From: Siderastrea radians
Lineage: Eukaryota; Cnidaria; Anthozoa; Scleractinia; Rhizangiidae
DNA: 64,000 nucleotides
Assembly (NCBI GenBank): GCA_964017195.1
Contig: OZ024900.1
Location: forward strand, 26,496,429-26,560,428
Reading direction: 5' to 3'
Both the position numbers and the translations under genes were made by a program. The notes below the pieces were generated by a model. The model searched no databases. It saw nothing but the letters and a program-made list of their open reading frames with translations, and was not told the DNA's origin. This document shows positions 47,480 through 59,900 of the stretch, piece by piece; the first letter of the stretch is position 1, and the number at the start of each line of letters is the position of its first letter.

Positions 47480-47855
47480 TTTCTAGCGAGCGTTCTGTGA
47501 TGAATCTTTACTTAATCCCTTTTGCTGATAACTCTGACTTGATTCGATCTTGATCCAAAGTGTCCAACAGCGACCGGCTTTGTGACTTTGGCTGGTCATA
47601 CAACCTCTTATTTTCTGTACATGCGGCTTTGAAGGTTCTAGCATTGTCTGACCACACTGTATGGCAAAGACCGCTACGTTGTCATGCGACTGAAGGCTTG
47701 CAGAAATCCATCTGTCGTTTGGCCATTTGTAAGCTCCAAGTAACCCATACGCGACGACGCATTTGTGGACACACATACTTACGCTTTCGTGACACTTGAC
47801 TCTCCTTTACGTATAAGGGTCCTGCAAAGTCAGCACTAATGTATACAAATAGTAA
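47480..47855 (-). pseudogene. BEL/Pao integrase core fragment (left of recombinase element, copy II)
   Basis: Matches 29400-29772. The minus-strand text ISADFAGPLYVKESQVSRKR (start of the core) and NGQTTD-type text are recognisable; small deletions (around 47673-47677) break the frame where copy I remains open. Copy I thus keeps this part better than copy II. Confidence 0.7.
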
Positions 47856-50456
47856 ATTAGCTATATTTGCGGTTGAGTTCCCCTCTCCTAACACAAATGA
47901 ACTTCGAAAAATTATAAAAATTTAGAATAAGTCCAATGTCTTTGTCCTTTGGTGTTAACCTTTATTTAGACCTGTTCTTTATTTTGTTGAAGTTTCAGTT
48001 TTATTGGTCAATGTTTCTACCTTTTACGCTGGTTTGAAGTCAAAAAAAGGGAGGGGACTCAACAAAATGGGGGAATCGTTGAAAATCTTTGCCTAAGTGG
48101 CTCAAAATCTGGTTATGGAGGGTTAACTCTATTCCCCCTTGAGCGGTAGAAAGCCATTTCTTAACCCTCGCATTTAAAAAAGTGAACATTTTGGTTCTGA
48201 AAAATCCAGTAAAGGCATATGCCTAACATCTGAGTATGAGTTTTGGAGATCAGTTTTCTCTTACTCGAAAATGTGACTGGTTTGAAAAAATTCCAAAATG
48301 ACTAAATCTAAGGGTTAAGGTCTGAAATTTGGCCCACTTATTTCTTTTGTGACAAAAGTGACTTGTTGTAGTTTTCACGTCATTTGATTGACAGGTTACT
48401 TTATTTTGAATTTTTTTCTGGCGTGAAGACCCCATTTTAGACAAAGAGAGGAAATCGACTTCACACCTTTTTGCTTTTAAGAAATTCGAATCTTAACAAA
48501 AACATCAGTATTTAATATTGTTTTAAAGATCTTACTGAGTGGAAGACGTTGGTGTAATTTTCTTTTATCAAACTTGTTTCTTCGTTGAGATATGGCCCTT
48601 TAAAGTCTCAAAAAGGAGGACACATCGACCATCTTTTACAAATATGGCCCATGTCAATCTGATTTTTATCTGAGCTCAAGTAAATTCTTTAGATGAATTG
48701 AAAACAGCGTTATTTAGGGCAAGTCTTATTCTAGCCGTCAAAAAAATATGACGGTTTTAAAGTTAAACAGTGATAAGTTATACAATGCCAGTTACGGCCA
48801 ATTAAGAAAAAATTGTACTATTTGCAACACTTTTCTTAGAAAGTTTAACCTTTGACCTCGACCTCCAATATTAACATTAATCACTACTGAGGCCATGGTT
48901 GGTTGGAGAATCTTCTATTGTATAAAATTAGTGAGTTTGGTTTCCTAACCCTTACAGTTGAGATTTTGAGAAGTTTTTGAAATTAGTACTGTGTGTTTTG
49001 CTGCAAAATATGAATACCTCATATTTCTTATAATATCTTGTAGTTATTTAAATATTTTCCTTTAACCTCTTGTGCACTTCTTTAGTTGTTAATGCTCTAG
49101 AAGATGAAGGAAACCGTGCTGCAATAGCTTTGTTCATTAATGAGTTATGGTCGACCAAAGTTTGCCCTTTAGTTCACATAACGAATTTTTGAAAAAGCAG
49201 GTTGTTAACATAAACTGTTTGTCACTTGTCAATCATTGATACAAATGTCACAATTTTCTTATGCTATATTACTATAATAGTCCTAAATCATAGTCAAAGT
49301 TCAAGGCAACATATTGAAATCACAAAAAGATACAAATTTTTAAAAACTGTAAAATTTTTTGGCCTAGTGAAAGAACTTGAAGAACAACTTTAACTAGCAA
49401 TCTCTCATTAATAAAAATAAATTAATGACAATAATAATAATATTATTAATCAGATTAGACACTATTAACATACCTAAAAGTCTACCAAGAAAGAACAGCA
49501 GATCTTAAATCTAGTCCTACAAAAATAAATGTATGTACCCCTAACCCTATTATAGCCTTAGAGGCAAAATTCCAGGACAAATTGACCTGTTCATATCTCA
49601 TTAAATTTTAAAGACAATTAAAAATCCTTTAAACACAGTAAAGACAAATAAAAGTATAATTTTCCACCAACTTTAAAGAAAAAACTTTTAATCTGTCATA
49701 GTTATAAACAAAACACTGTTACAGTACTTATAAGGACACTCCAGTGCACAGACATGAGGTTCGCATTCAAGACAAGCATTGGAGTGGTGAGTACACGTTT
49801 TTTGTGCTCCGTATTTTTAATTTATTTACACCGTTTAAAGACCATGCAAGAGTGAACTAACTACCAGGAACATGACATAAGGTCCTCGTGCATCTGTCAA
49901 TAAGATTTTTGTTCCGTGGAAAGTGCTTTTGCTTAGACAATGGTTACGCTAGCATAGTAGAGAATTTATGAAGTACATAACCATTGAGTGGTTTTTAAGC
50001 GGTTTTTACAGCACCTGAAGGCTTTCAGTAACCAAACCCAGATACATAGCCTTGCAAGGAAGCCTTTGATTCAAGTTTCGTGAAAATTGCTCAATCTATT
50101 AACGAGTTATTGAGGTATGAATAGCTAATAAGGTCGAAGTTTCAACCGTTTGTAGCTGCGCAAATTCTTGCTCTGGGTTGGGCCTGTTGTGATCAAAGTC
50201 ACGTGGAAAGTTGAGACAGAGCTTTAAACCTTGTAAAGCTATTAACGGTTGAAGTTTTTTCAATATGGCGGACGTAAATGTGCACTTAGCATGAAAACAA
50301 GGCTTAACTTAAGCTGCTAACAACTTTAAGGGGATTTTACCATTTGACCTCCTGTTTACAAGGCCTATTCTACGGCAAAGTGGAAATCTCTCCACAACCT
50401 CAAAGTTATTCCGGGTTGACTTTTGCCTTAGAAACATTCGTACGTATTCACTAATC

Positions 50457-52945
50457 ATGGAAAACCGTCTGACAACCCTTATTGATCTGTTAACACGAGC
50501 TGTCAAATGCAATCACAATGCCCAAGTGCTACTTCACCTTAAGGAGGGCTTCCCCTTCAATGCGCCAGAAGTGTTTAATCAGCAGCGAAAGGTGCAAAGA
50601 ACAGGATGAAAGACGACTTATCAGAATTTGTCTACTTTGCCGCTGCGGCCGAGAAACTCGAACTTCAATTCACAGCGAGGATGGCACGGACGGCACTTAA
50701 GTATTGTATGTATGCCTACAATTGCTTCTCGGACAAAACGCCAACCGTCCATCCTGTTCTAAATGGACAGGATGTTACAGAGGATACGCTGACTCTGGTC
50801 AAAGGACATTTGTTTAACGACAGGCATGCTACTTAAGGTGGAACAAATGGAAGCCTCCCAAAGAGAAGAAGAAGGTGACACCTCGGGCGAGGATGGAGAA
50901 GGAGAGAAGGGTGAAGATGCGAAAGAAGAACAGGATGAGGAAGAGGAAAGTGGAGAGGAAGGAGAGAAGAATGAAGAAGAGAAAGATGAAGAGGAAGGTG
51001 AAGGAGAGAAAGACGAGGATGAGGATGAGAAAGGTCAAGCAGGTGTGGAGGAAGACGTAGAGGATGACAATAATGGAGACAATCAAAAGAGAAATCCGTG
51101 GAGTCACCACATTGACCGCAAATGCATGGTCCCAAGCAGTTGCCGTGGTTATGTAGGGCCACATCTGAAGCGCCATCTACAAAACGTACATTACCAAAAA
51201 GGTCACATCACCAAGCAAGATGTCGACAAATACTTTGGCCTGGGTTTGGACCCAAAAAAGACAAGAGGGCCCAAATGTACTACAAGAGGAGGAAAGACCA
51301 TAAAGGGGAGATGGAAGCGTTGGTGCCCAGAGAAAGTTTGCAACTACTTGGGCTGCTACCTTCCCGAGCACCTGCAAAACAAACATCGTATGAACCCAGG
51401 AAGTGCTGTTTACAAGCTCAGCCTCAAAGTAGCAAGGCGGTACCAGGGACTGGAAGAAGAGCTCCGTAGCATAGAACCTAATGTGTCACAACCATCCAAG
51501 CCATCCCCAGATTCAACAACAACTAAGGATAAGAAAGTCTCGCCATCATCAGTGCCATCTCATCTACCATTACCTGAGCTACCAATTGTGGAAGAAGTCA
51601 CCATGCAGTCGGCAAGTGACGAGGAAGCTATCGATGAGTTGGACATTGGCCCACCAAGCCCAGCGGCGAAGAGTAAACCTCCTAGTGACAATGTCAGCGA
51701 TGATGATGACGACACCGTACATTGCATGAAAGAGGACTTCTTCAAAGATCCTAACTCGAGAACAGACCGCCACAGGCGGCTGATTGGCTTTTACAAGTAC
51801 TTGTTCACTCCAGCTGCTAGCTTCCACAAAGAAAGAAAACGTCTTCAGCATGCCAGCCAGGTCAGGACCATCCTGGAGGAGATCGAACCAAAAGGAGACG
51901 ATATTACCATTATCGCAGATGAAGAAGGTAACAAGGTTTGGCTAGATTGGGTAATGCCCAACTTGACCAAGAAGGCAGGTGGTACGCTCAAGTCCTACCT
52001 GGGCAGTTTGCAAAAGTTCCTAGAATATGTTACCAAGAAAGGCACTAGATCGCACCTGCCAAAAATTGATCCAGTGACCAAAGACGCTCTGTCAGACCTG
52101 TGCAGGGATCTGAAGGGAAGGAGAAGGACCGTCACCAAAGAAACATCGCAAGACAGCTGGGAAAAATATCTCAAGGAATGCAACAACATACTAACTAATG
52201 CAGACGTATAAGCCATAATAGACTTCGAACCAGCTTTGAAAGGACAGCAGGCGTTCACGTCTGCAGAAGCTGACAAAGAACTTACAGTTGCAAAATACTG
52301 TGCGGCCCGAGACCTTCTCATAATGCTGTGTTTGTTCGTCTAGACACCATGATCAGCGTGACAGACTTCCGTAAATGGATAGTCACCACCATGTACAAGA
52401 AAAAGCAAAAAGGGAAAAAGATTGATGAAGAACCACTCCGTCGCCTCATGTGCCACTCTGATTATACTGCCAAAAAGTGGTACCTACGAGATAGCCTCAC
52501 GGACCAAGCCGCTGAGGCTGCAGAACCAATCAAGAGTTTCACCAAACCTTCACCTAAGAAAAGAGCTCCAGAGTGTGACGAGCAGGAAGATCAAGTAGAG
52601 TGCTCACCATCAAAGAGGCCTTTGTCTGAAGAAGAGCATCAAGCAGTTAAGGAGGTCTTTCAACCAGAAATTGAAAAACATTCACCAATGCGGAAGAAAG
52701 TGGTTATGGCTAAAATGAGGAAACACCCAATCCTGATGAAAGCTTTGACGTCGCCAGAAAAGATCAAGAAGGTAACAGACAGGGTGCTTTACCTTCAAGA
52801 AAAGCAACCAACAATTGACCCTTTTAAGCTCCCTGATGACAGCCCAGGGAAGAGCACTGCAAGGTATGTTTATGGTCATCCAATGCGAAGCCTGGCAACA
52901 ATGAGTGAGAGTGGTAATCTCATGACCAATGTATTGGCAAAATGA
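50457..52945 (+). pseudogene. Zinc-finger tyrosine recombinase (copy II, broken differently)
   Basis: Same start context and domain order as copy I. A one-base loss near 50581 and a one-base gain near 50802 shift then restore the frame. From 50826 to 52211 the frame is open for 461 codons through the acidic tract, both fingers (CMVPSSCRGYVGPHLKRH, WCPEKVCNYLG...EHLQNKH) and the core-binding segment TLKSYLGSLQKFLEYV, with TCA where copy I has its TGA. It then stops at TAA 52209-52211 (GAA in copy I). The catalytic part is in another frame with RLDTM instead of RPDTM, then TDFRKW, MCHSD and KKWYLRD. The SANT-like tail is deleted; text runs from ACTGCAAG into GTATGTTTATGG. Confidence 0.72.
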
Positions 52946-53235
52946 ACTTGAAACATTGTAAAAGCAATTTTAGTTATTCGTCTGGATAAAACACGAGCTG
53001 GGGTAGCCAACCCCTGGGGAGTGCCCCCACGAAACAATGACTTCGCCACCTGCTGTGTCTCCACTCAAGGCGTTGAAATTTTCGACAATTTAGCTATAAA
53101 GCAACATCTGGCCACAATGAGTCAAGTTGGTCACTCGATGCTACCCTCTGAATGGCTTTTGGTACTGCTTTGACAGTATCAAGTCTGTGAGTAATACCCT
53201 CGCAAAACAGACAGTGAGTGGGGGACCAGGAAACC

Positions 53236-53270
53236 AATGTCAATGTCAATGTCAATGTCAATGACTATCT
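53236..53270 (+). repeat. Short AATGTC hexanucleotide run (copy II)
   Basis: About five AATGTC units, against two long interrupted runs in copy I. The flanking text matches the second of copy I's two duplicated segments. Confidence 0.85.
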
Positions 53271-54109
53271 CCTATGTCATGTCCTGTGTAATATGTCACA
53301 CATATCCACGTTTGACTTAAATCCAAGTGGCGCCTATTGACTTTATATCCTAACTTTAAGTTGATGTAACTGTTCACTGATTAAGTGTCATGACTTTGGT
53401 TTTCCCTTTTAATGATGGTATATCACATAGAGCAACATAGGTGTGAATCTCAGAATCAGGTTCTAAAACGTAGAGAAGAAACGTACATTTAAACACAGCC
53501 ACTTTTTGCGCAAAATTTGGTCTTTTAAAGAAGGCGTTTGACCAGCATTTTCGACCATAACTCCACCAACTTAAAAACAATCAGTTTCAAAGTTTCGTCA
53601 TTAAAAAAAAACTACCCTCCTGCTTAAACAAGATCTAGAAACAGCTTGTTTAGAATAAATTTCCCCGTCCTGAAAAGTTTTTCTTCCTCAAACATTTGCA
53701 ATTAAGCAAAATATGCAATGGCAAAAAGTTAAAGTTCAATAAAATATCTAAACTCAAGGGTTAAAGACGTCAAATTTTCACCACTCTTAGAAGAGATGTA
53801 GTTCTTCCCTGAAAAGAAGAAAAAACACTTCTTTTAAAATTGTGGGATAGATATGCAACAACCAAGTTTGTGAAGCAATAGCATCAACAAAATTTAATAT
53901 TTTGCTACCAAATTTAAAACACAGACCAACCCTTTACCAGACATTATCCAGACCTTATTCCCTCAAACCTACACTGATCTAACGCAAAATGAACCCGTTA
54001 CCAAACGAAATCACGGAAGGGGAACTCGACAAGAGGGCGGCTCGACCAAAAAAGAGGGCGGCTCAACCAGAGGGAGGGCGGCTCAACAGAGGGTTCTAAC
54101 CCTAAATGA

Positions 54110-55240
54110 GGTTGCACTGGGTCTCGGTTCAGGAACAGGAAAACTCTAAGCGGGAACAACATTCGGGTGCAACTTCTCCCCACCATGTACATTAACTTCT
54201 TCTTCATGACTGGCTTGTGTGGCGGCTGATTCTATTGCTGGCGAGCGTTCTTTGATGAATCTCTACTTAATCCCTTATGCTCATAACTCTGGCTTGATTC
54301 AATCTTGATTCAAAGCGTCCCACAGCGACTGGCTCTGTGACTTTGGCTTGTCATACAACTTCTAAATTTCCCTACTTGCGGTTCTATAGGTTTTTGCATT
54401 GTGTGACCACACTGTATGGCAAACACCTCTGCGATTTGTCATGCTACTGAAGGCTTGCAGAAATTCATCTGTCGTTTGGCCATTTATAAGCTGAACACAC
54501 ATTCGTATGCTTTCTTGACACTTGACACTTTTACCTCTAAGGGTCATGCAAAGTCAGTACCAATGTGTACAACTGGTAAGGAGGTTGACACTTTTTCCTC
54601 GGGTAGTGATCCCATGTTCTGTTTGCAAGGTCCGACTCGCTGTCTCTGGCAAGGCACACATCTCCTGATGACACGTGTGACCTCACGTCTTCGTTGGTTA
54701 GGCACTGATTCTGTCGTAAGACTGATAGTACAGTTTCTAAACCAGCATGCAGTATCTATGTGGTACATCTCGTATCAAGTTTGCAACTGCTGGATGTTTA
54801 TGCGGCAAAATTATTTGGTGCTTGTTCTCGTCAGGAAGGTCGGCGAACTGTAATCTTCCACCCTCTCTAATCACCTTGTCTTCTTTGTCGTAAGAAGGGT
54901 CTAGCTTTAGGAAGCGCCTACTGCTGGGTAGTGTTCTTCCGGCTTTCAACTGCTCGTAGTCTTCTTAATAGACCTCTTCTTGAATCCACATACAGCACTT
55001 TAACTCTGCCTGTTTCATCTCCTCAGCTGACAATTCGGACTCCTTAGACTCTTTAGATGAGATTTTACGGCAATCGATGAATTAGCAATTGGTCCTCTCT
55101 TGTGTATCTCAGTTACAAATGAGTAGTAGTAATCTGCACCGATGAGAACATCTACTTGAACTGAATTACAAGGGTAGGCGTCTGCGAGAGCTAAACCTTG
55201 TAGGCGAGGGTTGTTCTGAAGAAGGGCACGTGACTTACAA
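54110..55240 (-). pseudogene. BEL/Pao protease-to-integrase remnant (right of recombinase element, copy II)
   Basis: On the minus strand, in coding order: a retropepsin-region segment LQGLALADAYPC and VDVLIGADYYYSFV (55080-55215), a linker SKESELSAEEMKQAELKC, then FLKLDPSYDKEDKVIREGGR and KHQIILPHKHP (54740-54950), VIRRCVPCQRQRVGPC, IGTDFA and NGQTTDEFLQAF with VCHTVWSHNAKT. The reverse transcriptase and RNase H that belong between protease and integrase are missing, as in the plus-strand BEL element. Copy I has lost the protease end as well. The upstream phrase at 55222-55300 repeats the LTR-like text at 29132-29210. Confidence 0.8.
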
Positions 55241-55686
55241 AGCTAACTTGCTAGGATAGGGAAGGGTTAATTATAGTCACAAGTCCAGTCTCTCACGGTT
55301 CTTAACCACTTTATTAGACCGGGTACGACGGGCTGGAACAATTCCTCCCTCGGACAAACAATAAAACCTGCTCTACGAGAAAGATCATAACCATGGGATC
55401 CGCAGTCTTACAGACGTCTCTGGGACAAGCTACGTGTGTACATTGTTTCAACCCGCTACGATGAACAGGGACGCAACAGGTGCAAAGTGGAACGAAAACG
55501 TCCAGCGTGTCTCCAGCCCAACTGCCAGATTTCATAGAAGCCTATAAGAGGAGCGAGAAAGCGACCCAGCGTTCCCACACATGTGGACGCAATTTTTTTC
55601 GCCGAAACCTGTTGCAGGGCACCAAAAAATAGACTTAGAGGACTAAAACTTAGGGAATAAACTACAGACATGGAAACCATCTTGTT

Positions 55687-55775
55687 GTTGTTGAAATGAT
55701 CAGTCCACCCTTCCGATTTCACACCCCCTCAAGTATCCCTTAGTGGGACCGTCAGGCTGTGGTAAGACATGTTTG
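55687..55775 (+). pseudogene. P-loop fragment resembling a Polinton-type packaging ATPase (copy II)
   Basis: Same short fragment as copy I, with GPSGCGKT at 55746-55769; GGT to GGA in the first glycine codon is silent. Flanked by reversed satellite on both sides. Identity of the motif in both copies is uninformative about function because the block is a duplicate. Confidence 0.42.
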
Positions 55776-56880
55776 TACTACACGGATGAAAATCACCATA
55801 AAACAGGTAAATTTAGCAGCTTTTTTTTTCAGCTTTCAGAAAATCAAGTTTCCTCGTGACCCATAATGGAGAAAACGCGTTTTCGTTTGTATGCGGCAAA
55901 AATTGAGCTTTACACAGTAATTATTTGACAATCGAGTTTTCCTGCGACTCATAATCAAGAGAGTGCATTTAGGTCGGTACAGTGCTGAAACTTGCACAGT
56001 GTATTACGGACGTCGAAATCATCATACAAGAGATGATTTAAGCTGTTGACAGCAACTTTCCAAAAATTGAGTTTTCCAGTTCCTCATCATGGACAAAATG
56101 TGTGTTGCAACGTACTGGACTAAGACTTGCAGAATGTAATACAGACACAAAAATCATCATAAAACATTTGATTTAGGCTCTTGCAGGCAAGGTTTGGAAA
56201 ATCGAGTTTTCCAGTCACTCGTCATAGCAGTACAGCGATAAAACCTTAAGAATATACTAAAGACATCGAAGGCATGAAAAAAACAGGTGATTTCAGCTGT
56301 TTCCAAATACTTTTGGAAAATCGTTTTCCAGTGACCCATGATGGAGCCGCGAAAACGTAAAGGATGCATTACGGAGACTGAAATCTTCGTAAAGCGGATG
56401 AATTAAGCTGTTCACAGTAACTTGTGGAAAATTAAGTGTTTTTTTTAACCCGATACAGCGATGAAACTTGCAGAAAGTACTACAGACTTTGAAGGCAGCA
56501 TTATCAAGTCCATGGCTTCTTGTCTTATGACTAACCACAGCATGAGCGTTTTGCGTCTTACCGGACAAAACTTGCAGAATGTACTACACGGATGGAAAAC
56601 ACCGATTTGAGCAGTTTACGGCAACTTTTAGAAAATCAAGTTTCCCAGTGACCTATGATGAACAAAATGCATTTTCCTTGTATGCTGCTAAAACGTGGGG
56701 GATGCACTACAGATATCGAAATCATCGTAAAACAGGTAAATTGAGCTGTTCACAGTAACTTGTGGAAAATCGAGTTTTCTAGTGACATAATCTAGATAGT
56801 GCGTTTTATGTCGGTACGGTGCTAAAACTTGCACACTGTACTACGGACGTCGGGATTATCATGCAAGAGATGATTTATAA
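55776..56880 (-). repeat. 134-bp satellite in reverse orientation (right border, block copy II)
   Basis: Matches 38086-39190. It retains one reversed monomer near 56715-56790 (CATCGTAAAACAGGTAAATT and following) that is deleted in copy I near 39105. Ends at the joint TTATAATGGTAATTGAACTG, followed by a 100-base spacer with repeated CTGAGTA/TTTGTTCT phrases. Confidence 0.88.
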
Positions 56881-56997
56881 TGGTAATTGAACTGAGTAGA
56901 CTGTAATTTGTTCTGAAGTCTGAGTTTACTGAAATCTGAGTAAACTGATATCTAAGTAGACTGCAATTTGCTCTTGAAATAATTTGTTCTAAAGTCT

Positions 56998-59900
56998 CCC
57001 GAAGTGCATCCTTTACGTTTTAGCGGCATACAAAGGAAAATGCATTTTGCCATTATGAGTCACAGAGAAGCTTGATTTTTGAAAGTTGCCCTAAACTGCT
57101 CAACTAACCAGTTTTATGGTGATTTCCATCCTTGTAGTACATTTTGCAAGTTTGATCCGGTAAGAGGCAAAACACATTTTGTCTAGTATGGGTCAGTGGA
57201 TCAGTCGATTTTCCAAAAAATGCCGGGAACAACTGTTCTATGATGACCACCTGTTTATGATGAGTTCGATGTCTGTAGTACATTCTGTAAGTTTTAGCGC
57301 TGTATCGACATAAAACGCACTTTCTAGATTGAGTTACTGAAAAACTCGATTTTCTAAATGTTACTGTGCTCAATTCGCCCATTTTACGACGATTTCGATG
57401 TCCGTCGTCCATCTTCCAAGTTTTAGCAGCATAGAAACGAAAGCGCATTTTCTCTATAATGGGTCACTGGGAAACTTCATTTCCTGAGAGTTCCCGTAAA
57501 CTGCTGAAGTAGCCGCTCTTATGGTGATTTCCGTCCGTGCAGTTCTTCTGTAAGTTTTGTTCGGTAAGACGTAAAACGCATTTTGTCTATTATGGGAAAC
57601 TAGGAAACTCGATTTTCCAAAAGTTGCAGGGTTTTAGCGCTGTATCGAAATAAAACGCACCTTCTACATTGAGTCACTGGAAAAGTCAATTTGCAAAAGT
57701 TACTGTGATCAGGTTAATTCATCCGCTTTACGAAGATTTCAATCTCTGTAATGCATCCTTCACGTTTTAGCGGCATACGAGGGAAAATGCATTTCTAGAT
57801 TGAGTCACTAAAAACCTCGATTTTCCAAAAGTTACTGTGAACAGCTCAATTCAAAGTTTCCACAAACTGCTCAAGTAACTAGTCTTATGGTGATTTCCAT
57901 CCGTGTAGTACATTTTGCAAGTTTGGTCTGGTATGAGGCAAAACACATTTTGTCTATTATGGGTCACTAGAACACTCGATTTTCCAAAAGTTGCCGGGAA
58001 CAGCTGCAATCACCTGTTTTATGATGACTTCGATGTCTTTAGTACATTCTGTAAGTCTTAGAGCTGTATCGACATGAAACGCACTTTCAGAAGATTGAGC
58101 CACTAGAAAATTGAAGTTTCCAAAAGTTATTGTGAACAACTTTCGATGTCTGAAGTGCATCCTTTATGTTTTCAGCGTTATACAAAGGAAAATGCATTTT
58201 CGCCATAATCGGTCACTTATAGACTTGATTTTCCAAAAGTTGTCGGGAACAGCTCAGATCACCTGTTTTATGATGCCTTTGACGTCTGTAGTATATTGTG
58301 TAAGTCTTAGCACTTTATCGACATAAAACACACTTTCTAGATTGAGTCACCAAAAAACTGGAATCTTTAAAAGGCACTGTGAAGAGCTCACTTTACCCGT
58401 TTTACGGTGACTTCAATTTCTTTAGTGCATCATCCAAATATTAGCGGTGTAGAAGCGAAAGCGCATTTTCTCTATTATGGCTCACTAGGAAACTTGATTT
58501 CATGAATGGTTAAGTAAACTGCTCAATTAACCTGTCTTATGGTGATTTCCATCCGTGTAGTACATTTTGCAAGTTTGGTTCGGTGACACAAAACGCATTT
58601 TCTCTCTTATGGGTCACAGGAAAACTCGATTTTCGAAAAGTTGCCAGGAACAGTTTAATTCATGCGCTTTACGAAGATTTCGATCTCCGAAGTGCATCCC
58701 TAACGTTTTCGGGGCATACAAAGAAAAATACATTTTCGCCATTATGCGTCACTGAGAAGCTTGGTTTTATGAAAGCTGCCCTGAAGTGTTCAAGTAACCA
58801 GTTTTATGGTGATTTCCATCCGTGTAGTACATTTTGCAGGTTTGGTCCGGTAAGACGCAGAACGCACTTTGTCTACTATCGGTCACTGGAACGCTCGATT
58901 TTCCAAAAGGTGTTGGGAACAGCTGAAATCACCTGTCTTATCATGACTTTGATGTCTGTAGTACATTTTGTAAGTTTTGGCGCTGTATCAACATAAAATG
59001 CACTTTCTAGATTGAGTCAGTAGAAAACTCATTTTCCAAAAGTTACTGCGAACAGCTCAAATCACCCATTTTACGATGATTTCGATTTGCGTAGTGCATC
59101 CTCCAAGTTTCAGCGGTATAGAAAGAAAGCCAATGTCTCCATCATGGAAACTTGATTTCCTGAAAGTTCCCGTAACCTACTCAAGTAACCGCTTTTAAGG
59201 TGATTTCCATCCGTGTAGTACATTCTGTAAGTTTGGTCTAGTAAGACGCAAAACGGACTTTCTCTACTATGTATGGGTCACTAGAACGCTCGATTTTCCA
59301 AAAGTTGTCCCGAACAGCTAAAATCACCTGTTCTATGATGACATCGATGTCTGTGCATCGTCCAAATTTTAGCGGTGTGGAAACGAAAGCCCATTTTCTC
59401 CATCATGGGTCACTAGGAAACTCGATTTCCTGAATATCCCCGTAAACTGCTCAAGTAACCGGTCTTGGTGATTTCCATCCGTGTAGTACATTTCGCAAGT
59501 TTGGTTCGGTGAGAACTAAAACGCATTTTGTCTGTTATGGGTCACTGGAAAACTCGATTTTTCAAAAGTGGCCGGGAACAGCTTAATTCATCCGCTTTAC
59601 GAAGATTTCGATCCCCGAAGTGTATCCTTTACGTTTTAGCGGCATACAAAGGAAATGCATTTTCGCCATTATTTATCACTGTCAAGCTTGATTTTCTGAG
59701 AGTTGCCCTAAATGCTCAAGTAGCATGTTTTATGGTGATTTCCATCCGTGTAGTACATTTTGCAAGGTTGGTCCGGTAAGACGCACAACTCGATCTTCCA
59801 AAGGTTGCCAGGAACAGCTTAAATCACCTGTGTTACGATGACTTCGATGTCTGTAGTGCATTCTGTAAGTTTTAGCGCTGTATCGACATAAAACGCACTC

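Larger units (their letters stand above)
47870..54090 (+). mobile_element. Candidate tyrosine-recombinase transposon (copy II, shortened)
   Basis: Counterpart of 29800-36865. Left edge GGTTGAGTTCCCCTCTCC at 47871-47888; right minisatellite at 54018-54090. Shorter than copy I because of a deletion at the gene's 3' end (equivalent of 34790-35165), one microsatellite segment instead of two, and fewer minisatellite units. The non-coding 5' arm (47890-50456) and 3' arm (52946-54010) hold nothing beyond what is described for copy I. Confidence 0.5.
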
